Assembly: GCA_964639525.1 (NCBI GenBank)
Contig: CAZXDS010000062.1
Span: forward strand, 1 to 16,072
DNA length: 16,072 nucleotides
From: CAZXDS01 sp964639525
GTDB lineage: Bacteria > Bacteroidota > Ignavibacteria > Ignavibacteriales > Melioribacteraceae
Direction of reading: 5' to 3'
Shown: positions 1-7,398 of the stretch, piece after piece
How positions within the stretch are numbered: position 1 is the first letter of the stretch
Layout of the letters: each line of letters begins with the position of its first letter
Position numbers and translations under genes: made by a program
The notes under the pieces: model-generated
Databases searched by the model: none
Seen by the model: only the letters and a program-made list of their open reading frames with translations
Told to the model about the DNA's origin: nothing

Positions 1-72
1 GCGGGGGAGGGATTCGAACCCCCGACACGTGGATTATGATTCCACTGCTCTAACCGACTGAGCTACCCCGCC
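1..72 (-). tRNA. tRNA-Met (anticodon CAU), 3' end cut by window edge
   Basis: Read on the minus strand, the sequence folds as a cloverleaf: acceptor GGCGGGG, D-arm GCUC/GAGC, anticodon stem GUGGA/UCCAC around loop AUCAUAA (anticodon CAU), a 5-nt variable loop, and T-arm GGGGG/CCCUC with loop UUCGAAU. The 5' end is at 72. The 3' acceptor strand (CCCCGC) lacks its last paired base and discriminator, so the gene runs past position 1. G1 pairing with the acceptor strand, and an anticodon stem without three GC pairs, argue against an initiator tRNA. It is therefore elongator Met, or tRNA-Ile2 whose C34 would be modified to lysidine. Sequence alone does not settle which. Confidence 0.93.
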
Positions 73-96
73 GTATTCTAAAAAATACAGAATACT

Positions 97-125
97 AATA
101 TATAAACTCGTCAAAATAACTGCAA
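97..125 (-). promoter_or_regulatory. Candidate sigma70-type promoter for the tRNA
   Basis: On the minus strand, TTGCAG (125-120) and TATATT (102-97) are separated by exactly 17 nt. The expected start near 90 would leave a leader of about 18 nt before the tRNA. The -35 element matches consensus poorly and the region is AT-rich, so this is a weak call. A short inverted repeat, GTATTCT/AGAATAC (73-79 and 89-95), lies between the promoter and the tRNA. Confidence 0.3.
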
Positions 126-187
126 ACCATTTTAAAATGTTTTATTTTTTAGAAATTTTTAGGTTAGTATCATCGACTGTAATTAAT

Positions 188-223
188 AAAAAAAAGCCCA
201 TAAATCACTGTTAACTTATGGGC
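188..223 (-). terminator. Intrinsic terminator of the ccm operon
   Basis: An 8-bp perfect stem (GCCCATAA at 196-203, TTATGGGC at 216-223) with a 12-nt loop is followed, in minus-strand reading, by an uninterrupted run of U (188-195). It lies 22 nt past the ccmF stop codon, which fits rho-independent termination of the minus-strand operon. Confidence 0.85.
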
Positions 224-245
224 ATTTAAAAGTGCCTATCAAAAA

Positions 246-2642
246 CTAACGCAGTGATTCTTTGGAACGCCTTGCGGCAGAAATAATAAAACCCAAAACC
301 ATAATTAAAACACCGAGCCATACTAAACTGATAAACGGTTCAATGCTTGCCTCAACAGTTAAAATTTCCTGCGGTTTGCTAATTTTAGTATTTGGTTCGT
401 CTAATTTTGAAAATACCAAATCAACTGTTCCGCCTGCTTTTAAGTTTTGCATTTCAATTCTTAAATTAGCTTCTTTAATTGTAACGGACTTAAAAGATCT
501 TTTACCATTTGATGAAACAAGTTTTGGTTCAGCGGTATAACTTTTATATCCATCTTTTATATTCAGTAAAGTTCCAATTTCATAGTCGCCACCGGACTGC
601 ATTGAATTCATTGCATCTTTGGGGAAATTAAATTTCTCAAACGTTATTGTTTTTCCATCAAAGGCATATGGCTTGCCTATCGTTAGAGTAACAACTTTAC
701 CCGATGTTTGAGATTCTCTTCCGTCATCATAACCAAGCGGGGTAATGTAATAATCTTTTGTAAATTGAACCATAATATCCGGTTCTCTCATCAACCCATT
801 ATTATACTCCGAGAAAAACATAACCGGAGAAACGATTGTGGAAGAATTATCATTTGCGATTTCAATATTAAACTTGAATCTATTTGTACCGCTAATTGGA
901 GTATAGCCTTTAAAAGTTAAATTATATCCTAGCACGGCTTTTGGCTGATTCTTAACAAGAGAAACTTGGGTTTTGCTCTTATAACTTCCACTGGCAATTA
1001 CGCCCAGTAAGAAAAGAGCTATTCCCGTATGAGCAACATAAGCTCCGATAAATCTTTTTTTATGAAAAACAATTTTCAAAGCGATTTCCAAATTCACCAA
1101 CAAGGCAAATACGGAAGAAAATGCCAGCAAAGCAAGCATCACGTCGTAAACACCGCCAATTAAAATTATGAGAAGTGTTATAACAACAGTACCAATTAAT
1201 GCATTTCGAGATTGTTTCAAAATTGATTTACCCTTTGTGCTTTTCCATTTCAGCAAAAGGCTTAAGCCGTTTAACAGTCCTATGATAATAGCAATCGGTA
1301 AATTTAATTCGTTATAAAAAGATGTTTGAACAGCTTGTGAAAAAATTGGTGCGGAGGTTCCAACAAGAACAATAATTGCCGAAGCGATTAATGTAACAGC
1401 CGCAGTAAATAAAGCGAGTTCCCTCGAAAGCAAATTTTCTTCAAAGTTAAAATGCTCCGACAAAAATTTCCATCTGTAAATTATTCCGCCAATACCAAGA
1501 AAAGCAAAAACAAACACGAAAGAAATCAGGAGCCAATAAACCATCATTCCGGGTTCTGCAAATGAATGAACAGAGGCATCTCCAAGAATTCCGCTTCTTG
1601 TTAAAAAGGTACTGTAAAGTACCAAGAGATAAACCATAATGGCGAGTATTAAATTCGTTTTCCCGAATCTTCCAACTTTATTGTGAGCCTGTGTTTTGTT
1701 TTGAACTAACATTGTGTGAATTAATGCCACGCCAACAATCCAAGGAACAAGACTCGCATTTTCAACAGGATCCCAGCCCCAATATCCGCCCCAACCGAGG
1801 ATGCCGTATGCCCAATATCCGCCAAGCATAATCGCCAATCCGAGAACCATTGTTCCCGTAAGAATCCACGGCATTGATTGCTTGACCCATTCGCGATAAT
1901 CATTTTTTAGTAATGCTGCAAAAGCAAATGAAAATGGAACGGCCGACATTGCAAAACCGATAAACAAAATTGGCGGATGAATCTGCATCCAAAAATTTTG
2001 AAGTAATGGATTTAACCCTTTCCCATTAATTAAAAATTCATTTATCGAATATCCTGCGGCAGTTAAATTTCCATATAATTCAGTTCCTATTTTTACAAAA
2101 GTTTGTCCTGAATTTGGATCTTGAAGAATAAATTTATTCATAAACGGAAGGGATAAAAGCGACTGCTTAACAAGTTTTATATCAACAAATGTAGGAGTTG
2201 ACCAAATATATGTAAATGGGTTTTTTAGCAACGGACTGACAAGCAACAACAAAAAGGCAATAGATAAAGTAAAAACCATCATTACTCTCGGTTCAAGGTC
2301 GCCTCTTTTTGAAGTATAACTTAATAAAATCAAACCGATAACTGTTGAGAAAAGAAGCCAAATCATAAAACTTCCTTCCTGCCCCGCATAAAATGTTGAC
2401 ATCAGCAGTCCGGTTGATAAATCATTTCCACTGTAATTGAAAATGTACTTATATTGATATTGATGCGTCAAAATTGCCTGCATCAACAAGGCACTTGCAA
2501 TAAAAACAAGTATTACCATTATGTTAAAACTTATTCGTGCAGGTAATAATGTATTTTTGAAACCTTTATAAGTAAAAAAATACATTATCATAGCAACTAT
2601 GCTAGCCGCTAATGCAGTGGTTAGTAATATATTTCCAATCAT
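246..2642 (-). CDS. ccmF: Heme lyase subunit CcmF (System I cytochrome c maturation)
   Basis: This is a 798-residue polytopic inner-membrane protein of the CcmF/CcsA (HemeHandling, WWD) superfamily. CcmF takes heme from holo-CcmE and ligates it to CXXCH cysteines of apocytochromes on the periplasmic side. The WWD motif WGGYWGWDPVENASLVPW spans residues 284-301. Conserved His candidates for heme coordination are H222 (WMQIHPP), H309 (VALIHT), H359 (SVHSF) and H538 (YVAHTG). A soluble region of about 200 residues follows (roughly 560-770), and a last membrane segment (about 772-790) ends the protein. It is longer than the 650-residue E. coli protein. The ATG at 2642 has an AAGGAA ribosome site 8 nt upstream. 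It is last in the operon, 109 nt after ccmE. No ccmH, the usual E. coli partner, is visible. Confidence 0.95.
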   Translation of the reverse strand: MIGNILLTTALAASIVAMIMYFFTYKGFKNTLLPARISFNIMVILVFIASALLMQAILTHQYQYKYIFNYSGNDLSTGLLMSTFYAGQEGSFMIWLLFSTVIGLILLSYTSKRGDLEPRVMMVFTLSIAFLLLLVSPLLKNPFTYIWSTPTFVDIKLVKQSLLSLPFMNKFILQDPNSGQTFVKIGTELYGNLTAAGYSINEFLINGKGLNPLLQNFWMQIHPPILFIGFAMSAVPFSFAFAALLKNDYREWVKQSMPWILTGTMVLGLAIMLGGYWAYGILGWGGYWGWDPVENASLVPWIVGVALIHTMLVQNKTQAHNKVGRFGKTNLILAIMVYLLVLYSTFLTRSGILGDASVHSFAEPGMMVYWLLISFVFVFAFLGIGGIIYRWKFLSEHFNFEENLLSRELALFTAAVTLIASAIIVLVGTSAPIFSQAVQTSFYNELNLPIAIIIGLLNGLSLLLKWKSTKGKSILKQSRNALIGTVVITLLIILIGGVYDVMLALLAFSSVFALLVNLEIALKIVFHKKRFIGAYVAHTGIALFLLGVIASGSYKSKTQVSLVKNQPKAVLGYNLTFKGYTPISGTNRFKFNIEIANDNSSTIVSPVMFFSEYNNGLMREPDIMVQFTKDYYITPLGYDDGRESQTSGKVVTLTIGKPYAFDGKTITFEKFNFPKDAMNSMQSGGDYEIGTLLNIKDGYKSYTAEPKLVSSNGKRSFKSVTIKEANLRIEMQNLKAGGTVDLVFSKLDEPNTKISKPQEILTVEASIEPFISLVWLGVLIMVLGFIISAARRSKESLR

Positions 2643-2678
2643 TGAAATTTCCTTTCCATAAGATGTTTGTTGGAAGTT

Positions 2679-2751
2679 TAACTGAACAGATAATAACTCA
2701 GTTATTTGCTTGAATAAAGTTAGTTAATATTATTTATTGAAATATTAACTA
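2679..2751 (-). repeat. Two inverted repeats between ccmE and ccmF
   Basis: Starting at the base directly after the ccmE stop codon there is an 11-bp perfect inverted repeat (TAGTTAATATT at 2721-2731, AATATTAACTA at 2741-2751, 9-nt loop). A second 7-bp one (TAACTGA at 2679-2685, TCAGTTA at 2698-2704) lies closer to ccmF. Neither has a strong following U-run. They could be RNA stabilising or processing hairpins that set the ccmE:ccmF ratio. The stems are AT-rich, so significance is uncertain. Confidence 0.4.
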
Positions 2752-3147
2752 TCAAGTATTGCTCGCCGTCTCTTCTTTGTATTCATTATCATATTTTGAA
2801 GGGCATTTTGTTAGAATATCATCAGCCAAAAAATAACCGTTTTTGTATTTTCCGGTTACCACAACAGTTGTTGCCGATTGAAAATTATTTGGGATCATTC
2901 CTTTATAAATAACCTTCATCTGCACGCCGTCATTATCGTTCAAATAAAAAGAGAAAAGATTTTTTTCTCTATCTATTTTAAATCCTTTTGCTTTATCCCA
3001 TGCGCCTGTCGCTTTTACCATCTGGTGAGATTTCATAACAGAAGTAAAGTCATTTTCATAAGCAACATTTGTTTGTGTAAACAAATAGCCCATCAAAACT
3101 AAAAATACGACAATAATTGAGCCGCCGATTATATATTTATTTTTCAT
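2752..3147 (-). CDS. ccmE: Heme chaperone CcmE, CXXXY variant
   Basis: A 131-residue protein with one N-terminal membrane anchor (residues 5-24) and a periplasmic OB-fold-type domain (about 25-112), matching CcmE in length and layout. CcmE binds heme covalently in transit from CcmC to CcmF. In E. coli the attachment residue is a His in H-x3-Y. Here the aligned site after LADDILTK is C115-PSK-Y119, so Cys replaces His. This CXXXY form is known from archaea and sulfate reducers such as Desulfovibrio, usually in systems without CcmH. The ATG at 3147 has a GAGG site 9 nt upstream and overlaps the ccmD-like gene by 11 bp, indicating translational coupling. The C-terminus is short and acidic. Confidence 0.9.
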   Translation of the reverse strand: MKNKYIIGGSIIVVFLVLMGYLFTQTNVAYENDFTSVMKSHQMVKATGAWDKAKGFKIDREKNLFSFYLNDNDGVQMKVIYKGMIPNNFQSATTVVVTGKYKNGYFLADDILTKCPSKYDNEYKEETASNT

Positions 3148-3343
3148 TTCGTTTTTCCTCTATTGAATCATTTATTAATTTTTCGTTATTTAAATTATTT
3201 TGTGAACTTAGTTCCGCTTCAATTTTTTTTAATCTTTTATCTGTATTAAGCAGAAACAAATATATGCCTAACCAAATAATTAACAATATAAATAAAACTA
3301 TGTAAATTGAATTCTGGTCTAAAAAAGAAAGTAGTTGATTCAC
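3137..3343 (-). CDS. Small CcmD-family membrane protein
   Basis: A 68-residue protein with one hydrophobic segment (about residues 12-32, SIYIVLFILLIIWLGIYLFL) followed by a basic, helical cytoplasmic tail (LNTDKRLKKIEAELSS). That is the build of CcmD, which in System I helps release holo-CcmE from the CcmABC complex. Sequence similarity in this family is weak, so the call rests on topology plus position between ccmC and ccmE. It starts with GTG at 3343, overlapping the ccmC stop by 4 bp (GTGTGA context), and its 3' end overlaps ccmE by 11 bp. These overlaps support a real, co-translated gene. Confidence 0.8.
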   Translation of the reverse strand: MNQLLSFLDQNSIYIVLFILLIIWLGIYLFLLNTDKRLKKIEAELSSQNNLNNEKLINDSIEEKRNEK

Positions 3344-4056
3344 ACATCACTCCGAATTAAATTTTTTGATAATTTATCTTTAATAATTATTGATTTATAA
3401 CTTAGCCGCCACATCCAAAAATATAATATTGTAAATGCAGCTAATGATACATAAAAAACGATCATCATGTTTCCATTCATTTTGAAATCCACAACAGGTC
3501 CGGCATTTGTATCATCAGCAGATCCGGGATGCAGCCCTGTCATTATTCTCGGCATAATAAAAACAAAAAATGGTACTGTTAAAAAAGCTATTATCGAATA
3601 AACCGCCGAAAGTTTTGCACGTTTATCCTCGTTTTCAATTGCAGATCTTAACGCAAATAATGAACCGTAAATTAAGAGGAGAATAAATATGCTTGTTTCT
3701 CTTGGATCCCAATGCCAAAAAGCACCCCAAGAAAATTTTGCCCAAAGCGAACCTGTAACCGTTGCCAACACTGCAAAAATAAAACCTAACTGCAAAGCAG
3801 CATTAGATTTCGCATCATCGTCGAGGTCTTGTTTTCTTAAATATTTTATACCGTAAATCATTGCCATCATAAAAGATAATGAAGCTAACCATGCCGTTGG
3901 CACATGATAAAAAATTATCTTTGCTTTTTCTTCGAGACCGGGAATCATTGGAAATTGATACCAAGTCTGCGGATGTGGTACGATCTGAAAAGTTATGCCT
4001 GCAATTATTGCATAAAGCATAAGTACAAACAATGAAATTTTCCAAAATAAATTCAT
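3340..4056 (-). CDS. ccmC: Heme exporter/handling protein CcmC
   Basis: A 238-residue, six-helix inner-membrane protein of the WWD superfamily. CcmC presents heme to CcmE on the periplasmic face. The tryptophan-rich motif WAKFSWGAFWHWDPRETS is at residues 105-122. The two family-conserved histidines that flank it are visible as H51 (FYHVPTAW) and H176 (GLHPGS). The ATG at 4056 is preceded by a GAAGGT ribosome site. It is the first gene of the operon seen here. The CcmA and CcmB transporter subunits that usually precede it are absent, because the next gene upstream is divergent. Promoter elements must lie in 4057-4313. Confidence 0.95.
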   Translation of the reverse strand: MNLFWKISLFVLMLYAIIAGITFQIVPHPQTWYQFPMIPGLEEKAKIIFYHVPTAWLASLSFMMAMIYGIKYLRKQDLDDDAKSNAALQLGFIFAVLATVTGSLWAKFSWGAFWHWDPRETSIFILLLIYGSLFALRSAIENEDKRAKLSAVYSIIAFLTVPFFVFIMPRIMTGLHPGSADDTNAGPVVDFKMNGNMMIVFYVSLAAFTILYFWMWRLSYKSIIIKDKLSKNLIRSDV

Positions 4057-4313
4057 CTACCTTCTCTTTTTAATTGTACTAAATTACCTAATATTATTTT
4101 CAGTTCATATTATTAAAGAATATGGGACAACATATCCACTAAATACAAATTTTTAATACTCAAAATTTACATAAAAATAATTATTTTATCTTTATAAAAA
4201 TTGTATTAATTTTATTAAAGCTAATTTAGATATACAATAATATCTATTTTTTTAGAAGGCATCTTTTAATAATCATTATTCTATAAGCATATTAATTAAT
4301 TTTCGGAGGAAAA
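4057..4313. promoter_or_regulatory. Divergent promoter region between ccm and cytochrome operons, with a dyad
   Basis: This 257-bp, very AT-rich gap must hold promoters for both ccmC (minus) and the cytochrome operon (plus). I cannot fix -10/-35 boxes with confidence in such AT-rich sequence. A dyad TAGATAT-N6-ATATCTA (4227-4246) lies 67 nt upstream of the cytochrome ATG. It is a candidate operator, possibly letting one regulator control both operons. The downstream gene has a strong CGGAGGA ribosome site at 4304-4310. Confidence 0.5.
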
Positions 4314-4880
4314 ATGAAAACAATATCAGTCTTTTTCGCTGCCATAATGTTATCGTTGTTTTTAATTGCATTTACAGGGAATTTCACATCGTCAACATCA
4401 GCAGGCGGTGCTAAATATGTCGGTGCAAAAAAGTGCGGGATGTGCCATAAATCAAAAACCGGTGACCAATACGGTATTTGGAAAAAAAGTGCCCACGCAA
4501 AAGCATACAAAACCTTACTAACCGCTGAAGCAGATAAAATTGCAAAAGAGAAAGGTCTTGGTAAAGCTGCAGAAGCTAAAGAATGTTTAGGATGCCATGT
4601 AACCGGACATAATGATGCATCTGCGGTATTTGACAAAAGGTTTAAAATTGAAAGCGGTGTGCAATGCGAAACTTGTCATGGAGCAGGCTCCAAGTATAAA
4701 TCCAAAAAAACCATGAAAAACCATGAAAAGGCAGTTAGCAAAGGTTTAGCTACTTATAAAAACGATGCTGCTATTGAAGCAAAATGTAAAACTTGTCATA
4801 ATAAAAAAAGTCCTTCTTTTAAAGAATTTGATTTCAAAAAAATGTGGGCAAAAATTGCTCATCCACTTCCTAAAAAATAA
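4314..4880 (+). CDS. Tetraheme c-type cytochrome, cytochrome c554-like
   Basis: A 188-residue secreted protein with a signal peptide (about residues 1-30, cleavage possibly near TSA-GG) and four CXXCH heme sites: CGMCH (41-45), CLGCH (91-95), CETCH (118-122) and CKTCH (158-162). The start of the mature protein, YVGAKKCGMCH, then W56-KKSAH61-AKAY, resembles the cytochrome c554 Pfam family, in which the SxH histidine serves as a distal ligand. H137 and H183 are further ligand candidates. The protein is very lysine-rich. It is probably a periplasmic electron carrier. It is the first gene of a four-gene operon, divergent from ccmC, and is followed 20 nt later by an outer-membrane barrel gene. True hydroxylamine-oxidation c554 is not implied; related proteins are common in metal reducers. 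Confidence 0.9.
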   Translation: MKTISVFFAAIMLSLFLIAFTGNFTSSTSAGGAKYVGAKKCGMCHKSKTGDQYGIWKKSAHAKAYKTLLTAEADKIAKEKGLGKAAEAKECLGCHVTGHNDASAVFDKRFKIESGVQCETCHGAGSKYKSKKTMKNHEKAVSKGLATYKNDAAIEAKCKTCHNKKSPSFKEFDFKKMWAKIAHPLPKK

Positions 4881-4900
4881 ATATTTGGTGTAGGTATAGA

Positions 4901-6175
4901 ATGAAGAAAATACTATTAATTATATTCTGTCTCTTTCCTGCATTACTTTTTGCTCAAAATATAAACGGAAGAATTTCTTCTTCCGTTTATAGCTTTAAAA
5001 GATTTGATTCATTAAATGATTCGAAAAACTATCTCCGGTCATTTCAAACATTTTCTTTAAACGTACATAAAGGGAACTTTAGTTTAAGAACACGTTTGAA
5101 CTTTGAAACAAATATATCGGGCAAACTTGATCAGGATCCAAGACTAAGATTTTATAATCTCTTTATTAAAATTAGAGATATTGCAAAAGTAGCTACACTC
5201 AAAATCGGACGACAGTCCCAGTTTAACGGTGTTGGCAGCGGCGTTTTTGACGGTGTTAATTTAGATTTAAAATTTAAAGGCGTTAAAGTTTCAGGATTTT
5301 ACGGCGGAAATGTTCCTGCTTATCAAAAGCTTGCTATTACCAATGATTGGGCAAACGACTATATTTTAAATGGTAAGTTTGAAATTACTGCGATAAATAA
5401 TTTTAAGTTTATCGGCGGATATGTAAATAAAAACTTTAAGTCTGTTAACTACATTACAACCCGCTTGGATGCAAACTTAAATCCAATTCAAGTTCTCATA
5501 CAGCAAAATTCAAAACAATATGAGTTTTTATACGCCGAAGCTTATTATACTCTGCCAAAATCGGTCAGTTTTTCGGCAAAATATGATTATGATTTGAATC
5601 TGCAATCGACTTCCAAATTTGAGACCATGCTTTCATATAGAAAAATTAAAAATCTTGGCTTAAGCGTTTATTACAACTACCGCGAACCAAGAGTTCGTTA
5701 TAACTCTATTTTTTCTGTATTCAATTATGGAAACACTCAAGAAATTGAAGCTGGAGCTGATTATAAAATTTCTGATGCTGTTTCAATATTCAGCAGATTC
5801 GGTAATGTTACTTACCGGAATGATTCTTCGCAGCGTGTAACAATTGGAGCTAATACAAATCTTGGAAGCATTAGTTACCGTAAAACTTTTGGTTTTGCCG
5901 GCGAAATGGATGCCGTTTCAGTTTATACTGCTAAGAGTTTTATGAACGGACTTGTTACTCCTTCAATCGGAGTTTCATTTACAAATTATAAACTTGAACA
6001 AGGTGCACCAAGCAATACTCTAACAACTTTACTTGCCGGTGTAAATTACAGACCGATAAACCGCTGGTCTTTTGATGTACAAGGGCAATATATGAATAAC
6101 AAAATTTATAACAATGATTTTCGTGTTTTGTTCAAAGTTAATTTCTGGTTTAACGATAACTTAAATTTATTATAA
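4901..6175 (+). CDS. Outer-membrane beta-barrel protein, candidate porin of a porin-cytochrome conduit
   Basis: A 424-residue protein with a clear signal peptide (MKKILLIIFCLFPALLFAQ, cleaved near residue 18). It is then almost entirely alternating amphipathic strands rich in Tyr, Phe and Asn, with strand-like segments such as FSLRTRLNFETN, LSVYYNYREP and WSFDVQGQYMNN. The protein ends in a strand (FRVLFKVNFWF, about residues 408-418) plus a short tail. This is an outer-membrane barrel of perhaps 16-20 strands. I do not recognise a named family. Its place between multiheme cytochrome genes, 20 nt after one and 1 nt before the next, suggests it sheaths a cytochrome as MtrB, PioB or OmbB does. 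Its size is close to the small Geobacter-type porins rather than MtrB. A nonspecific porin cannot be excluded. Confidence 0.8.
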   Translation: MKKILLIIFCLFPALLFAQNINGRISSSVYSFKRFDSLNDSKNYLRSFQTFSLNVHKGNFSLRTRLNFETNISGKLDQDPRLRFYNLFIKIRDIAKVATLKIGRQSQFNGVGSGVFDGVNLDLKFKGVKVSGFYGGNVPAYQKLAITNDWANDYILNGKFEITAINNFKFIGGYVNKNFKSVNYITTRLDANLNPIQVLIQQNSKQYEFLYAEAYYTLPKSVSFSAKYDYDLNLQSTSKFETMLSYRKIKNLGLSVYYNYREPRVRYNSIFSVFNYGNTQEIEAGADYKISDAVSIFSRFGNVTYRNDSSQRVTIGANTNLGSISYRKTFGFAGEMDAVSVYTAKSFMNGLVTPSIGVSFTNYKLEQGAPSNTLTTLLAGVNYRPINRWSFDVQGQYMNNKIYNNDFRVLFKVNFWFNDNLNLL

Positions 6176-6176
6176 T

Positions 6177-7385
6177 ATGAAAACAAAATATTTACACATT
6201 ACATTGATTTCAGTACTTGCAATCTTTATTGGAATTACTGCATTCCGGTTTAATGACGATGACGTTCCGCAAAAACATAAAACTCTTATTAAATTTAGCC
6301 ATAAGTTCCACTCTGAAAATTATGTTGATTGCGCGGATTGTCATACTGCAGTTACCGAGGCAACCAATTTGAATGAGAGTCTGCTTCCTACTATGGACGA
6401 TTGCGGTGAGTGTCATGATATTGAAGATGAAGAGAATTGCAACAAATGTCATTACGAAGATATTCAAGAACCTTTTCCTGATGAAGATAAAAGTGAAATT
6501 AAATTTAATCACAAATTTCATCTTGACGGACAAAAATTAAATTGCACTGACTGCCATAAAGGATTGGATAAAGTTGACTATGCTCAAGACTTGCCTACTG
6601 CATTTCCTTCTATGGAAAGTTGTACTACGTGTCATACTACGCAAGGTCCGGCATCAATTGAATGCAGTAATTGCCATGTATCAACAGCAAATTTAATTCC
6701 TGATGACCACAAAGTTGCCGACTTCACTCGAGTTCATAAGTTTGAAGCTAAAAGTAATGGCGAGAAATGTGAAACTTGCCATACAAATAATTTTTGTGAA
6801 AACTGTCACGTTGCAACTGTCGGTATAACCGAATCGAATACGAAAACAGATTTTTATACTCCGTATTCACCTTATAAATTTAAGGATGATGCAAAACAAC
6901 AGCAGTTAAGTTTTAAACATGATCTTAATTACGTTTATAACCACGGAGTTGATGCCCGGCTGCATAAAGACCAATGCCAAACTTGTCATCAAACCGAAAC
7001 TTTTTGTGCCAAATGTCATAATGCTGACGGACAGGGAGATTATGCTCTTGGCGGAGTAGTTCCATTTTCACATACACAGCCTAACTTTACTACACTAGGT
7101 GTAGGCAGCGGCGGCGGAGTTCATGCTCAGTTAGCACAAAAAGATATTGAAAGCTGTGCGGCATGCCACGATGTGGAAGGTGGAGATGCAAATTGCATAT
7201 TGTGTCATAACGATTCGGATGGAATTAAAGGAACTAATCCTCAGACTCATCCGACAGGTTTTATGAACGACACACATGGTGATTGGCACAACGATGATGG
7301 TGCTGTTTGCTTTAATTGTCATACAAGTACTCACACTCCCGGAGTCGGATTCTGTGGTTATTGTCATGATTCTAATCCAGGTTAA
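6177..7385 (+). CDS. 14-heme c-type cytochrome
   Basis: A 402-residue protein with an N-terminal hydrophobic segment (residues 5-23) that may be a signal peptide or uncleaved anchor; a clean AxA cleavage site is not evident. Fourteen CXXCH motifs begin at residues 52, 76, 88, 123, 149, 163, 198, 207, 267, 277, 327, 340, 378 and 393. The first six fall in two homologous three-heme modules (about 37-92 and 107-167), each starting with KF-(S/N)-HKFH, a cytochrome c3/c7-like arrangement in which the upstream His residues are likely distal ligands. Acidic residues are abundant, in contrast to the lysine-rich tetraheme protein. It starts 1 nt after the barrel gene stop. It is probably the periplasmic or barrel-embedded wire, the role of MtrA or OmaB, although it does not obviously belong to either family. 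Confidence 0.9.
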   Translation: MKTKYLHITLISVLAIFIGITAFRFNDDDVPQKHKTLIKFSHKFHSENYVDCADCHTAVTEATNLNESLLPTMDDCGECHDIEDEENCNKCHYEDIQEPFPDEDKSEIKFNHKFHLDGQKLNCTDCHKGLDKVDYAQDLPTAFPSMESCTTCHTTQGPASIECSNCHVSTANLIPDDHKVADFTRVHKFEAKSNGEKCETCHTNNFCENCHVATVGITESNTKTDFYTPYSPYKFKDDAKQQQLSFKHDLNYVYNHGVDARLHKDQCQTCHQTETFCAKCHNADGQGDYALGGVVPFSHTQPNFTTLGVGSGGGVHAQLAQKDIESCAACHDVEGGDANCILCHNDSDGIKGTNPQTHPTGFMNDTHGDWHNDDGAVCFNCHTSTHTPGVGFCGYCHDSNPG

Positions 7386-7398
7386 TTTAGGTGATAAA

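Noticed and set aside
1..72. tRNA as the attachment site of an integrated element
   Set aside because: No integrase, no repeat of the tRNA 3' end, and the flanking genes are core-type functions; the 3' end itself is outside the window.
6210..7367. Open frames antisense to the 14-heme cytochrome gene
   Set aside because: They are Cys/His-codon shadows with no ribosome sites or recognisable domains.
7276..7398. Longer N-terminus for the lipoprotein cytochrome starting at 7276
   Set aside because: It lies in another frame inside the 14-heme gene and would bury the lipoprotein signal; ATG 7399 has a good ribosome site.
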